NCBI GenBank assembly: GCA_963575745.1
Contig: CAUYUJ010012714.1
Location: 50,001-90,374, forward strand
Length of the DNA stretch: 40,374 nt
Source: Prorocentrum cordatum
Taxonomy: Eukaryota > Sar > Dinophyceae > Prorocentrales > Prorocentraceae
Reading direction: 5' to 3'
The notes under the pieces are model-generated. The model made no database searches, had not been told where the DNA came from, and saw nothing but the letters and a program-made list of their open reading frames with translations. The number at the start of each line of letters is the position of its first letter. The stretch's first letter is position 1. Made by a program: the position numbers and the translations under genes. This document shows positions 11,801-21,224 of the stretch, piece after piece.

Positions 11801-12501
11801 GACTGAGCGCATGGCGGCCGCACCCGAACCGCCCGTTGCGTGCGGAGTTTTTAGGCCGGACCGTGCCGACCCAAGACGTCCGGGCGACCCTTCGAAATAC
11901 TATGCTTACCCAGGTTCCTGCCATCGCTCGGACGTCCATTCCCCGTACACTTTTCGGTTGCGCGCGTGTGCTTTTCGCAAGATGCCCCAAAGTGCTCCTC
12001 GGTGGTCCTCGTCGGGAAAAATGCACACGTCCGAGCGATGCCAAGGGTTCTTGTTACTCGAGCTCCAACGTCTGAGCCGTTGCGCCCCTGCCCTCGGGGG
12101 CCAGCGCTGGGCGGGGCCCGAGCCTGGAGCGCCAGGCGCGCGAGCGGCAAAGGCTTCGCCAGCCACCGCCGCACGTCCCAACGCCGGCCGCAGCGCGCAA
12201 GCCCCCAGGGCCGCGTGCCCGCCAGGCGCCCGCAGAACCCCGTCCCTGGCCTCGCTGCCGCTGCGGTGCGGGCGCTGGTCGCGGCGCCGCTGCACGGCAG
12301 CGCGCGCCTGGGCCAGGACTTCCTGCTGGAGGCGACGGTGGCAGGGACCGGGTCAGTGATGAGGGCACCTCCTTCTGCTCTGCTATCGCTGTGCCAGGCT
12401 GTTTCGCGGCAGCCGTGGCGGTCGTGGCTTCCGCCGCCGTTGGCGCCGCAGCCGCAGCTGCCAAGTCGCCACTCCGGCAGCTGCACCGTCCCCTTCGGTC
12501 T
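11801..12501. other. GC-rich span, possible unassigned exon
   Basis: GC rises sharply from 12060 onward and ORFs are open in several frames on both strands, as expected of GC-rich DNA. I cannot choose a frame. A 14-nt inverted repeat (arms 11932-11945 and 12027-12040) is present. It lies directly downstream of the methyltransferase gene on the minus strand. Confidence 0.4.
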
Positions 12502-13134
12502 TCACTCTGGCAGCCGCTCGTGCACCCATACGCTGACCCCGCCCGCCCAATCCATGTCACACTCGGCCCTCGAAACTCGGAACATGCCCTGCGAGGCACT
12601 CTCGCCTGGAAGCTTCCGCCCCACGAGCAGAAGGCGCGCCCCCGGCGCCAGCCGTGCCGCCGCGGCCCCCAGCTCCGCGAGGAGCGCGTCTGGCCAGGTG
12701 GCGCAGTTGCAGAAGGCCACCGAGGTACCGCCCCACCACTCGAGCTCGCGGAAGTCCGCGCGTTCGAGCTCGACGCGGCCGCAACGCCCGGGCCACTCTC
12801 CGCGGCAGCGCGCCAGCGCCGCTTGGGCCAGCGCGTGGAGGGGCGGCAGCACCTCCACGCCGAGGCAGCGCACAAACCCTCCCAGGAGGGCGGCCGCGAG
12901 CACTGCCCGCCCGGCGCCGCTGCCGATGTCGGCGAAGCCGCCGCCTGGGCAGCCCGCGGCGGCCGCCGCCGCCAGCTGCTCGCGCAGCAGGCAGGCGAAG
13001 GGCGCGACGCTCACCTCGCCGTAGGCCCACTCGGCCGCCCTGCTCGGGCGCGCCGCCTGGGCCACCTCGCCGCCGTCGCCCGAGGCGTCGCAGACGCCAG
13101 AAGCCAAGGCCCACGGGGACCGACGAAGAGCCAT
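12502..13134 (-). CDS. DOT1-like class I SAM-dependent methyltransferase
   Basis: Complete intronless reading frame of 210 aa, ATG to TGA. It reads as an S-adenosylmethionine-dependent methyltransferase of the DOT1 type, the family that methylates a lysine in the histone H3 core. Visible motifs in order: YGE (38-40), the glycine-rich SAM loop FADIGSGAGRA (67-77), the acidic post-I motif GVEV (92-95), ERADF (124-128) before a tryptophan pair, an FCN segment (141-143) where DOT1 has its Asn-rich motif IV region, and GARLLLVGRKLP (165-176). The GPE segment of canonical DOT1 is not obvious. At 210 aa it is a bare catalytic core without the long tails of animal DOT1L. A small-molecule or other protein methyltransferase is possible, so the substrate is unproven. 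The chosen ATG is the first one upstream of the core; the frame stays open further upstream into satellite sequence. No neighbour gene suggests its pathway. Confidence 0.75.
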   Translation of the reverse strand: MALRRSPWALASGVCDASGDGGEVAQAARPSRAAEWAYGEVSVAPFACLLREQLAAAAAAGCPGGGFADIGSGAGRAVLAAALLGGFVRCLGVEVLPPLHALAQAALARCRGEWPGRCGRVELERADFRELEWWGGTSVAFCNCATWPDALLAELGAAAARLAPGARLLLVGRKLPGESASQGMFRVSRAECDMDWAGGVSVWVHERLPE

Positions 13135-13261
13135 ACGGGAACGGAAGTCCAACGGAGGCCTCCCCCCCGACGCCCCGCAAACTCTGGGCGGGCTTCGAGT
13201 GAACTTCCGCTCCAAGAGGCACAAAGAAAACACAAAATGGACACAAACTTTCGGAGGCCCG

Positions 13262-13870
13262 CCGCGCCTGAGTTCCAGAATGCGAAAGCTGTGCCGTGTC
13301 GTGCCGTGCTGTGCCCACGTGCCGTGCTGTGCGCGTGCCACACTTGCATGCCATAATGCCAAAAACGTGCCGTGTCGTGCCGTGCCGTGCCCGCGTGCCA
13401 TGCCGTGCCCGCGTGCCATGCCGTGCCCGCGTGCCGTCTTTGAATACTAGTATGCGGGAACTGCGCCGTGTCCTGCCGTGCCATGCCGTGCGCGTGCCTG
13501 AACTCTAGAATGCAAAACATGCGGCGTGCCGTGCCATGCACGCGTGCCGTGCCATGCTGGGGTGTCGTGCCTGAGATCTAGAATCTGAAAGATGTGCCGT
13601 GCTGTGCCGAGCTGTGCCAACTCACCGTGCAATGAGCGTGCGCTGCGGTGCCGTGCCCGCGTGCCGTGCTGTGCGCGTGCCGTGCGTGCGTGCCGTTCGG
13701 ACCGCGCCCGCGTGCCATCCCGTCCGCGTGTCGTGCTCAATTTCTGGAAGGCGGAGAGTGCGCCGTGCCGTGTCAGCGTGCCATGCGCGTCCAGAATGCC
13801 ACAAACATGTGCCGTGCCTTCCAGCGTGCCGTGCCGTGCCCGAGCGCCGTGCCATGCCCACGCCGTGCCT
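13262..13870. repeat. GTGCC pentamer array with interspersed TCTAGAATG spacers
   Basis: Tandem GTGCC/GTGCCATGCC units are interrupted about every 60-170 bp by a spacer of the form GARNTCTAGAATGCNNAANNTG (about 13270, 13442, 13500, 13571 and 13790). This gives a loose higher-order organisation. Cys/Arg/Ala-rich ORFs here are repeat artefacts. It abuts the upstream side of the methyltransferase gene. Confidence 0.9.
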
Positions 13871-14872
13871 GGTTTTCATGGGCTATGTGTTTTCTCGTGC
13901 AGCGTTGCTGTTTAGCGTCCAGGCCGGTGTCGTTTGTGTTTCTGTTTATTCCTCGAACCTCTTGGAGGCAGAGAGAGAGAAAGGACAGCGGGGGAGTATG
14001 ACGAGCAGGATGTGCCATGGGCAGTTGCCCTCCCAAACGGACCTTGGCTTCCAGAGAGATGGCCTCCAAGCGCGTCGCGACGTCCGCGTCGTCGACCTCG
14101 AGCGTGTGCACGCCAAAGAAGAGCGGCTCCAACAAGCTGGGCTCGAGCTCGATCTCCTACAGTCATGACGACTGTATCGGGGAGACGCAACCCTCGAGAT
14201 TGGGGAACTCGAATTCTCCCGACAATGTGACGAAGCCTAGTCTGAAGTTTGACACGAGCTCCCGCTGCAAACATCCCAAACAACAAAAACTGTCAGATCT
14301 CATGCCCCAGCCGTCAAGAAGCGAAAGCCAATCAGAAATCCGGCAAACGCTAGTCCTACGTTTCCCAGATTTTTGGGTGAGAGGAGCTTGGTGAGCAGGG
14401 ATTGTGGACAGTCCTGACCCTTGAATCAAAGACCTGGGTGTCATGGTGCGAACAAGACCGTAACTATTCCCAAAACAGAACACGGATGCCCACACTACTC
14501 TCATTCACCAGGCCCTTTCTGTCGGATCTCCGCGGCCAGGGTTGGCGGCTGCAGCATGGCACCTGGCGCTGGCAGCGAAGAAGCACCCGCCCGCCTCGCG
14601 CACAACGCCCTTGCTAGCCGACAGCGGGGATGGCGGCGATGACGATGGACGCATGTAGATCATGATATGCCTGCGGCGACGGCGTAGAACGCACGACTTC
14701 TGGGCGAAGGGATTCCTCGAACTCCGAGAGAAAGCATTTCACGGGCGCTTGCCTGGGGAACATTCGGCGGCGCGTTTCGAACCGGGGGGTGGCCCCCCCC
14801 AAAACTCGGCGCAGTCGATCAAAACCAGGGGGACTCCCCCTCCCCCAACCCCGCCCCCCCGAACCCCCCCCA
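13871..14872. other. no firm gene; left flank of the large element
   Basis: A 62-codon minus ORF (14614-14802) has an ordered, non-repetitive composition but no recognisable domain. A lone GCTGCAGC sits at 14548. From 14776 to 14872 the sequence turns into G-runs and C-runs, including TTTCGAACC followed by GGGGGG, just outside the left terminal repeat. Confidence 0.45.
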
Positions 14873-14896
14873 CTTGGATGGCCGCGGCGGCTGCTA
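14873..14896 (+). repeat. left terminal inverted repeat
   Basis: Twenty-four bases starting CTTGGATGGCCGCGGCGG and ending CTGCTA. The reverse complement recurs at 32783-32806 with a single C/T difference. The two bases outside are CA. Confidence 0.85.
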
Positions 14897-15246
14897 GGTG
14901 GTTAGCGCGGATACTAAGGGGTTAGAGGATTTAGTATGTACGTACAAGTGAGTTGTAAGTAGGTTATAAGTGTTGTAAGTAGGATGTAAGTTGTATAACC
15001 AGCTACAACTGGTTAGTAGGAGATACTAACCACTTATAGCTGGAGGCTAACCTTGCTAAGTCTCTAGTAGAGGTTAGCTCGCTAAGTCCCCACTCTAGCT
15101 ACCACTTACTAACCACTTAGTAACCACTTAGCTGCCACTTAGTAACCACCCAGTAACCACTTACTAACCACTTAGTAACCACATAGTAAGTCCGCTAGCT
15201 AGCTTACTTACTAAGTGGTTAGCGGACTTACTAAGTGGTTAGCGGA
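14897..15246. repeat. left subterminal ACTTAG repeats
   Basis: Degenerate copies of CTAAGTGGTTAG and its reverse complement (TAACCACTTAG) in both orientations, with CTTACTAAGT links and TAAGTCCGCTAG near the inner edge. The same family occupies 32556-32782 next to the right end. Confidence 0.9.
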
Positions 15247-15420
15247 CTCTGAGAAGGAGAAGGAGGAGGAAGAGGAGGAGGAGGAGGAGGAGGAAGAGGA
15301 GGGGGAGAGAGGAGGAGGAGGAGAAGGAGGATGAGGAGGAGGAGAAGGAGGAGGAGATGTCGAGGAGGAGGAGGAGTAGGAGGAGGACGGGGAGGAGGAT
15401 GAGGAGGAGGAGGAAAGGGG
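15247..15420. repeat. GGA-rich simple repeat
   Basis: GGA/GAG trinucleotides. It forms the left purine arm of a larger mirrored arrangement, with CCT repeats from 15917 beyond the hairpin chain. Confidence 0.9.
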
Positions 15421-15465
15421 GAGGCGGCGGCGGAGGCGGCGACGGGCGCGCCTCAGCCCAAGACG

Positions 15466-15851
15466 GCCGCTCGACGCGGCGGCCCTGCAGGGCCGCCGCG
15501 TCGAGCGGCAGCCTGGCGCGGCTGAGCGCGGCGCAGGCGAAGTTCGCCTGCGCCGCGCTCTGCGCCGCCATCTCCAGCGGCATTGCCGCTGGCGCGGGCG
15601 GCGGGGGGGGCCCCGCGCGCCGCTCGGCAGCCAGAGCGGCCCACCGCACGTAGCCGTCGTCCACAACCCAGAGGGTTGGGGGACGACGACGTGCGACGGG
15701 CCGATGGCTGCCGAGCCCGTCCCACCCCTCGGGGATGTCGAGGAGGATCCCCGACATCCCCGAGGGGTCCTCCGAGAGGAGACTGCCCCATGGCTCGGGG
15801 TCGCCATCGAAAAACATGTCTTGATATGTTTTTCGATGGCGATCCCGAGCC
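15466..15851. repeat. chain of six consecutive inverted repeats
   Basis: Six inverted repeats lie end to end: (1) 15466-15509, a perfect 44-nt palindrome centred on CTGCAG; (2) arms 15524-15541/15543-15560, perfect, 1-nt spacer; (3) arms 15574-15582/15584-15592, perfect; (4) arms about 15620-15669/15673-15719, imperfect; (5) arms 15724-15740/15752-15768, perfect; (6) arms 15792-15817/15826-15851, 25/26. Gaps between them are only 4-27 bp. A minus ORF crosses the region, and part of it (DMFFDGDPEP) is encoded on both strands because of repeat 6. I cannot tell whether any of it is translated. Confidence 0.93.
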
Positions 15852-15916
15852 GCGAAGCAAAGGGAAAAGGGAGGGCGCGCTCCCCGCGCGGCCTGTAAGC
15901 CGCACGCGCGCGGGCG

Positions 15917-16510
15917 GCGTCTCCTCCTCCCCCCTCCTTCTATCCTCCTCCTCCTCCTCCTCCTCCTCCTCCTCCTCCTCCTCCTCCTCCTCCTCCTCCT
16001 CCTCCTCTCCGCCTCCTCCTCTCGCCCTCCTCCTCTCGTCATCATCATATACTCCTCCCTCGTCCTCCTCCTCCTCATCCTCCTCCTCGTCCTCCTAACC
16101 CTCCGCTCCTCCCTCGTCCTCCTCCTCCCCTCATCCCCTCCTCATCCTCCTCCTCCTCCTCTCCTCCTCCTCCTCCTACTCCTCTCTCTCCTCCTCCCTC
16201 CTCCTCCTCCTCCTTCCTCCTCCTCCTCCTCCTCCTCCTCCTCCTCCTCCTCCTCCTCCTCCTCCTCCTCCTCCTCCTCCTCCTCCTCCTCCTCCTCCTC
16301 CTCCACCTCCTCTCCTCCTCCTCCTCCTCTCTCCCCCCCCCCCCCCCCCCCCCTCCTCCTCCCCATCCTCCTCTCGCTCTGAGCTATCTCGTCGTTTCCT
16401 CCTCCCCATGCTCCTCCTCCTCCTCCTCCTCCTCCTCCTCCTCCTCCTCCTCCTCCTCCTCCTCCTCCTCCTCCTCCTCCCCCTCCCCCTCCTCCACCCT
16501 CCTCCCCTCG
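15917..16510. repeat. CCT-rich simple repeats
   Basis: Long CCT tracts (15941-16010, 16142-16330, 16405-16500), one pure C-run near 16333-16353, then GGA-type purine sequence to about 16622. Poly-Ser/Leu/Pro and poly-Glu/Arg/Gly ORFs are artefacts. Confidence 0.95.
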
Positions 16511-16689
16511 TCAGAGGAGGAGGGGGAGAGGAGAAGGAGGAGGGGGGGCAAGATGAGGAGGAGGAGCAGCAGTAGGAGCAGGAGGAGGAGGGGGAGAAGG
16601 GGGAGGATGAGGGGAAGGAGGAGTTTGAACGACCGCACCACTGATCAACGACATTAGCGCTGCAGCGCAAGAGGAGGCGGAGGAACGAG

Positions 16690-16907
16690 GCGGAGAAGAG
16701 GAATCGGCGACCATGCACTGTTCAGGTGCTGCAGCACCGAAGTGTCAATGAAAAAGGTGCGCTACAGCGACATGCAGAAGGAATCCACGTTTTCAAGGCG
16801 GAGAAGAGGAGTCGTCGACCATGCAACGTTCAGGTGCTGCAGCACCGAAGCATTTAGCAATGTAAAAAAGTGCGCTGCAGCGCCAGTAAGGAATCCACGT
16901 TTTAAGC
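16690..16907. repeat. 108-bp tandem duplication carrying paired palindromes
   Basis: Two copies start at 16690 and 16798 with GCGGAGAAGAGG. Each carries GGTGCTGCAGCACC followed about 35 bp later by a second palindrome. The second is perfect in the right copy (GCGCTGCAGCGC, 16872-16883) and decayed in the left copy (GCGCTACAGCGA). It sits immediately 3' of the transposase-like gene. Confidence 0.85.
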
Positions 16908-18785
16908 TAAAGCGCACCACCGCGGCTGCGACCATATCGGGCGCGCCGCTCGGATGCCGCCGCCCTCGCGCGGCGCCCACGCGAGCGAGCGCACGATGCT
17001 CGCCGTGTGCGCCCAAAAGGCGTCGGCATCGCCGCCAAGCACGTGCGCGGAGGCGCGCGGGTGCAGCTTCTCCTTGAAGAAGTAGGGCAGGACCAAGCTC
17101 AAGCCATAGTAGTGGCCGTTCTTGGTGAAGGAGAGGTGTTTCAACACCTCGGCCGCAATGTGTTCCCCTCCTCCGTCCTCCAATAGCGCGACGTCGCCGT
17201 ATTTGACGTCGTGGTAGCGGCGCCGCGCTGCAGCGGACGCAACAAAGTCCGCAGGCCCGAACTGCTGCAGCAGTTCGCGCGAGATGGCCTTGGACGGCCT
17301 GGTGGCGTTAACCAGGCAGTTAACCTTAAAGGTGTCGCCATCCATGAGCTGCCACAGGTGCCGCTCGGTGACGCTCTTCAGGACATTGGCGTCCCAGCCG
17401 CTGGAGGCTGCAGCCCCCGCCTGAAGAGCGTTCGCAAAGCGCTTGCTGGTCTTGTGCTTGCGCTCCAAAACCCAGCACGACGGCAGCGCCACATGGCCCC
17501 AACGCCTCACGTAGTTGGCGAAGTGGTGCAGGTAATGGAACTTCTGCGCCATCGTTTCCTTGCCAAAGACGCTGCTGTATGACAGCAAAAACCTGTTAAC
17601 CGCAGCCTGCAGCTTATCCGCGTCTGCCTGACGCCTGGATACTCGTAGGATTTCTTCCACAACGATCGTGTGCGCCTCGAACACTGCGCAAGCCGATCGG
17701 ACTGCAGGCGCTGCAGCGTCGCTAGCCACCTCCCTGAAGAAACGCGTCAATCCGCCCGCGCGAACGCATGTCCGAACAAGAGGGGTGCAGTACATATCCT
17801 ACAGAAATTCACGTGCGATGCAGCGCATGTATTATTGGTCTGGCGGGGGCGCGAAGCATGCAATGATACTTGCATGGTTGTGAGCCCCTCGCTGGCGGTA
17901 CACTTGAAATGCTTGCTGTCAACGTGGGACCTCGCGCGCTTCTCGCCGAAGATCGCGCACGTGTCGGGGGAGATGGAGTGGCACCCTGGAAACGACCAGT
18001 CCTGGAAATATGCGTCTGCGCGCGCCCAGTAACCCTTCAACCTTCGAAACATTTGGAACACCAGAATGTTATATGTACCGTTGACGAAAATACAATGCAT
18101 CCAATCAAACATGACTGTCTCGAGCGGCTTGAGTTTCCGAACCCGCTCAGGCAAATGGGGGTCCCAGTTCCAGCCAAGTCGGCGCTCCAACTCCTGGAAC
18201 TCGCCCTTGTTCATGATGTTGACCCCTTCGATCAATCTGTTGCAGATGGCATCGAGCAACGGCGCCGTCATCGGCTGCAGCCGCGACGCATCTGGTTCCG
18301 AGTGGTGAACAGCGACACCCGTCGTATCAGAAGCAACTATATCCCGAACTTCGCCCTTCAAGAACACGTTGCGGCACATAAAACATGGTTTGATTCCTGA
18401 CGAACCTTTCATTCCGATCAAGCGGTGTATTGCATCCTCGTCCGCGATCCGACAGAGCCGCTGCAGCGACGCAAGAAGGCGTAATGGATATATACATGTG
18501 CACATGTATGCTAACTAATCTTGGGTGCTATGCGGCGACCGCTGCAGCGGCTGTATGTAAATTCCGAGGTCCATCTGGATGAGCTCCGTCGCGCCGTCGG
18601 GGCGCAGCCGCAAGCTGATGCCTGCGCTGAAGTTGCGCCCCTGATCAGGCCAGAACTGCGCGAGGATTGCGTCCAGTAGCATCGTCAGTCCGTGCGGCTG
18701 GATGTCGTTCGCGGTCTTGGCCCGCATCGTCGCGAGCTGGAACCACGCATCCTGCGAACAAATCGCAGCACAACTGGCGCTGCAG

Positions 18786-18864
<79 letters not shown>

Positions 18865-19374
18865 ACCCCCCTCCCCCCCCGCATGTATCGTTGCTGCAGC
18901 AACGCTATCGCGAAAGTCCTCCGACGAAAGCGCCTGCGGGCCGAATTCCGCGATCGTCCAGTAGATGCCCCAGGACTTGCGGTTCTGCACGTGCGCCAGC
19001 GCGTTGCCAGCGCCTATTTCATCGCCGTAAATGATGATGTGCCACGGGCGTGGCAGCTCCAGCGCCCGCTGCCACAGAGGCTGCGTTGCGGGGAGGGCGC
19101 TGCAATACCACAGCATTGCTGCTGGACTGCAGATCCCCACCGCGTGCTGCCCGACTATCATGTTCTGGTGGAGCTTGCCGTACGGCGTGTTCTCACCGAC
19201 CATGAGCTCCCGAGCGTCTCTGATATCCTGGCGTCGGGATCCCAATTCGGGGATTCCGTCTCGCTTAACGGACGCCAGGAATTGCGCCATCGCATTACAA
19301 TGCATGAATGGCAGTTCCGCGCGAAGGCGGGACAGCCGCCGCAGCTTCGCTGGGCGGTCGTCCTCTGCCGCCAT
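16902..19374 (-). CDS. transposase-like 707-aa protein, four exons
   Basis: Exons 18919-19374, 18572-18751, 17870-18460 and 16902-17798 join in frame from ATG to TAA. Motifs in order: RPWHIIIYGDEIGAGN (109-124), QNRKSWGIYW (130-139), the exon join SSE/DAWF (150-156), IADEDAIHRL (217-226), KPCFMC (236-241), FDWMHCIFVNGTYN (330-343), KFHYLHHF (494-501) and ERKHKTSKRF (520-529). The spaced acidic residues, paired-cysteine segment and D-x-x-H motif suggest an RNase-H-fold DDE-type transposase, by inference only. I associate the motif series with uncharacterised multi-copy dinoflagellate proteins from memory. Introns are 167, 111 and 71 bp. The third is GT-AG. The first two fit best with GA donors. 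Introns one and two each contain two GCTGCAGC palindromes, and intron two ends at CTGCAG. It is the last, left-most gene of the one-way array, nearest the left terminal repeat. Confidence 0.65.
17258..17277. repeat. 20-nt perfect palindrome inside coding sequence
   Basis: CGAACTGCTGCAGCAGTTCG reads identically on both strands and lies in the last exon of the transposase-like gene, encoding the ELLQQF stretch on the minus strand. Confidence 0.95.
18784..18863. repeat. (CT)n microsatellite in an intron
   Basis: A nearly pure CT run (GA on the coding strand) within the first intron of the transposase-like gene, between the palindromes at 18776-18789 and 18889-18904. Confidence 0.95.
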
Positions 19375-20050
19375 CGCGCGCGTTCCCGAGGCAAGCTTGC
19401 CTCCGTCGCTGCGCGCGCGCGGATGGGGCCCCTCCGCTAGGGGCCACGGCGACTACGGATGGAAATGAGGCTGCACCGCGTGGAGAGCAACCAAATGCGC
19501 GCTGCATCGCTAACTGCCAAGCAACGGTCTGGGAGCACATGGCGCTACAGCGCCGCTAACGTTCAATGGTGACAATCTGACGCGCTGCAGCGCGAACGTC
19601 CTCCTCCTCCTCCATCCTGCTCGCCATCCCCCTCGTCCTCCTCCTCTTCCTCCCCCTCCTATACCTCCTCCTCCTCCTCCTCCTCCTCCTCCTCCTCCTC
19701 CTCATGTGCCCCCTCATCCTCCCCATCCTCCTCCTCGACCTACCCATCCTCCTCATCATCCGTCTCCCGTCCCTTCATCCTCCCCGTGGCCATCGCCTTC
19801 ATCGTCAACAGCATCAATATCACTCGCCCTCATCATCCGCCACATCACCATCCAACGAGAAACTGCAAGCGAAACTGCGCTGCAGCGCAACACATTAACA
19901 CATCATGATCCGCGCGCAAACTTTCAACCGTGGTCCACGGAGAAGCGCTGCAGCGCAACGCAAACAACACGCTCAACCACGCCCCCTCCAGCCTTTACCA
20001 ATCAATCGAACCAGCATGCTTCAGCAGGCGGTCGCCGAGGCCGACCTCAC
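19375..20050. other. intergenic, no gene recognised
   Basis: Upstream of the transposase-like gene and downstream of the 88-aa gene. Holds three GCTGCAGC palindromes (19581-19594, 19876-19889, 19945-19956), a degenerate one near 19545, and a CCT-rich tract (19599-19760). Confidence 0.6.
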
Positions 20051-20481
20051 TCAGGTCACCTTCATCTTCTTGGCGTTCCGCAGCGAGGTCAACGCCTCGT
20101 TGAGTTTCTGGTTGGCCACGTCCGAAGCGGCGATGTCCATCTGACCCCGACCCTGCTACTCATACTCCTCATCCTCCCACATCATCGCCTTCCACCTCCT
20201 CCTGATCATCCCCCCTGTCGTCCTTCTCCCCCGCTGCAGCGGGGGAGTAGCCTGCCACACTCATGAACCCCACCGTCCTCCTTCTCATCCGCCTCCTCAT
20301 CCACCTGCAGCTCCGCGGTGCGGATCTGCACCTGCTTCTCCGCTTTCCTGGCGTTCTTCCGCGCCTCCTTCACCTCTGCTGTAGCAGTCGCCGTCGCTCT
20401 CGCGCGGGCCTCGCGCAACTCGTCGCGACGGTCGGCGCGCGCTTGCGCTTCGAACGGCTTGTCGCAGCGGCGCGCCGCCAT
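20051..20481 (-). CDS. 88-aa helical charged protein, two exons
   Basis: Exon 1 (20305-20481) and exon 2 (20051-20140) join in phase 0 across a 164-bp GT-AG intron, from ATG to TGA. The protein is rich in Arg, Ala, Glu and Lys with few Gly or Pro. It reads as one long amphipathic helix or coiled coil (RRDELREARARA, then EVKEARKNARKAEKQVQ) and ends in NAKKMKVT. No enzymatic motif is visible and I do not recognise it. The intron holds a perfect 22-nt palindrome (20226-20247, CTCCCCCGCTG mirrored). The frame is also open upstream to a CTGCAG at 20527-20532, so an additional 5' exon beginning CGG GTG CTG is possible. The clean join supports a real gene; function is unknown. Confidence 0.5.
20226..20247. 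repeat. 22-nt perfect palindrome in an intron
   Basis: Perfect palindrome with five-base C and G runs flanking the CGCTGCAGCG centre, within the intron of the 88-aa gene. Confidence 0.95.
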
Positions 20482-20526
20482 TGCGAGCCCGGTGAGGAGG
20501 CGGAGGAGGTCCGTTGCCAGCACCCG

Positions 20527-21224
20527 CTGCAGCGAACGATGGCGGCTGCGACGCGCGAGCCAAGTGAGGAGGAGGAGGAGGAGGAGGGGGGGGAGGGCAT
20601 GCCATCGGCAACGCGCAACATGAGCGAATCACAGCGCTGCAGCGCGTGACTTGGCAACAACCATGCGGGATACAACGCTCGACATCACGAATGATGGCGC
20701 TGCAGCGCGTATCGGCGAGAAACGACTGGCACTCAATACGAGCACGTCACGCAATACATGGGCACCGCGGCTGCAACTGCACACTCACAAACGCGCCAAC
20801 GCTACAACGGCACCGCAAGTCTGACAGGCGCTGCAGCGCTGCATCGGAACACAACAGCACGCACTATCTACGCCACCATCCAGGAAAGCGAGCGCTGCAG
20901 CGCTGCATCGTGATCATGATGGCGATGCAAACGTTGAACACAAAAGCGCCAGCGCTGCAACGCCCGCATCCAAGAGAACCCGTCCACATATTTGACTTTC
21001 ATCCTCCTCGTCGTCCGTGCGAGCCGCGCGACCGCCAGGCAAGACCATCGCCACTACCGTTCATATCATCGGCCAGCGTTCCATCCAACCTCGCACTAAT
21101 CCTCGCCATCCTCCTCATTCCTTCTCCTCCACATGCTCATCCTCCTCATCATCCTACCCATCCTCCTCCTCGCCCTCATAATCCTCATCCTCACCTCCAT
21201 ATGCCGACAGTGCCCGTTGCGCGC
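20527..21224. other. intergenic cluster of palindromes
   Basis: Between the 88-aa gene and the Lys-rich CxxC gene. Contains perfect palindromes at 20634-20645, 20697-20708, 20828-20839 and 20891-20904 and a decayed copy near 20955. C/T-rich sequence follows at 21000-21200. No defensible exon was found. Confidence 0.6.

Noticed and set aside
14776-14800. tRNA T-arm (TTCGAACC)
   Set aside because: No acceptor, D or anticodon arm can be drawn around it; it is part of a G-run/C-run stretch. The same applies to 34700-34720.
14614-14802. 62-aa ORF next to the left terminal repeat as a gene
   Set aside because: Ordered composition but too short, with no domain and no partner exon; left as unassigned flank.
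15239-16718. Long Ser/Pro/Arg/Glu ORFs
   Set aside because: Driven by GGA and CCT tracts; only the short central part over the hairpin chain is non-repetitive and its coding status is unclear.
16902-19374. Retrotransposon reverse transcriptase or LTR element
   Set aside because: No YxDD motif, protease or long terminal repeats were seen; the ends are short inverted repeats.
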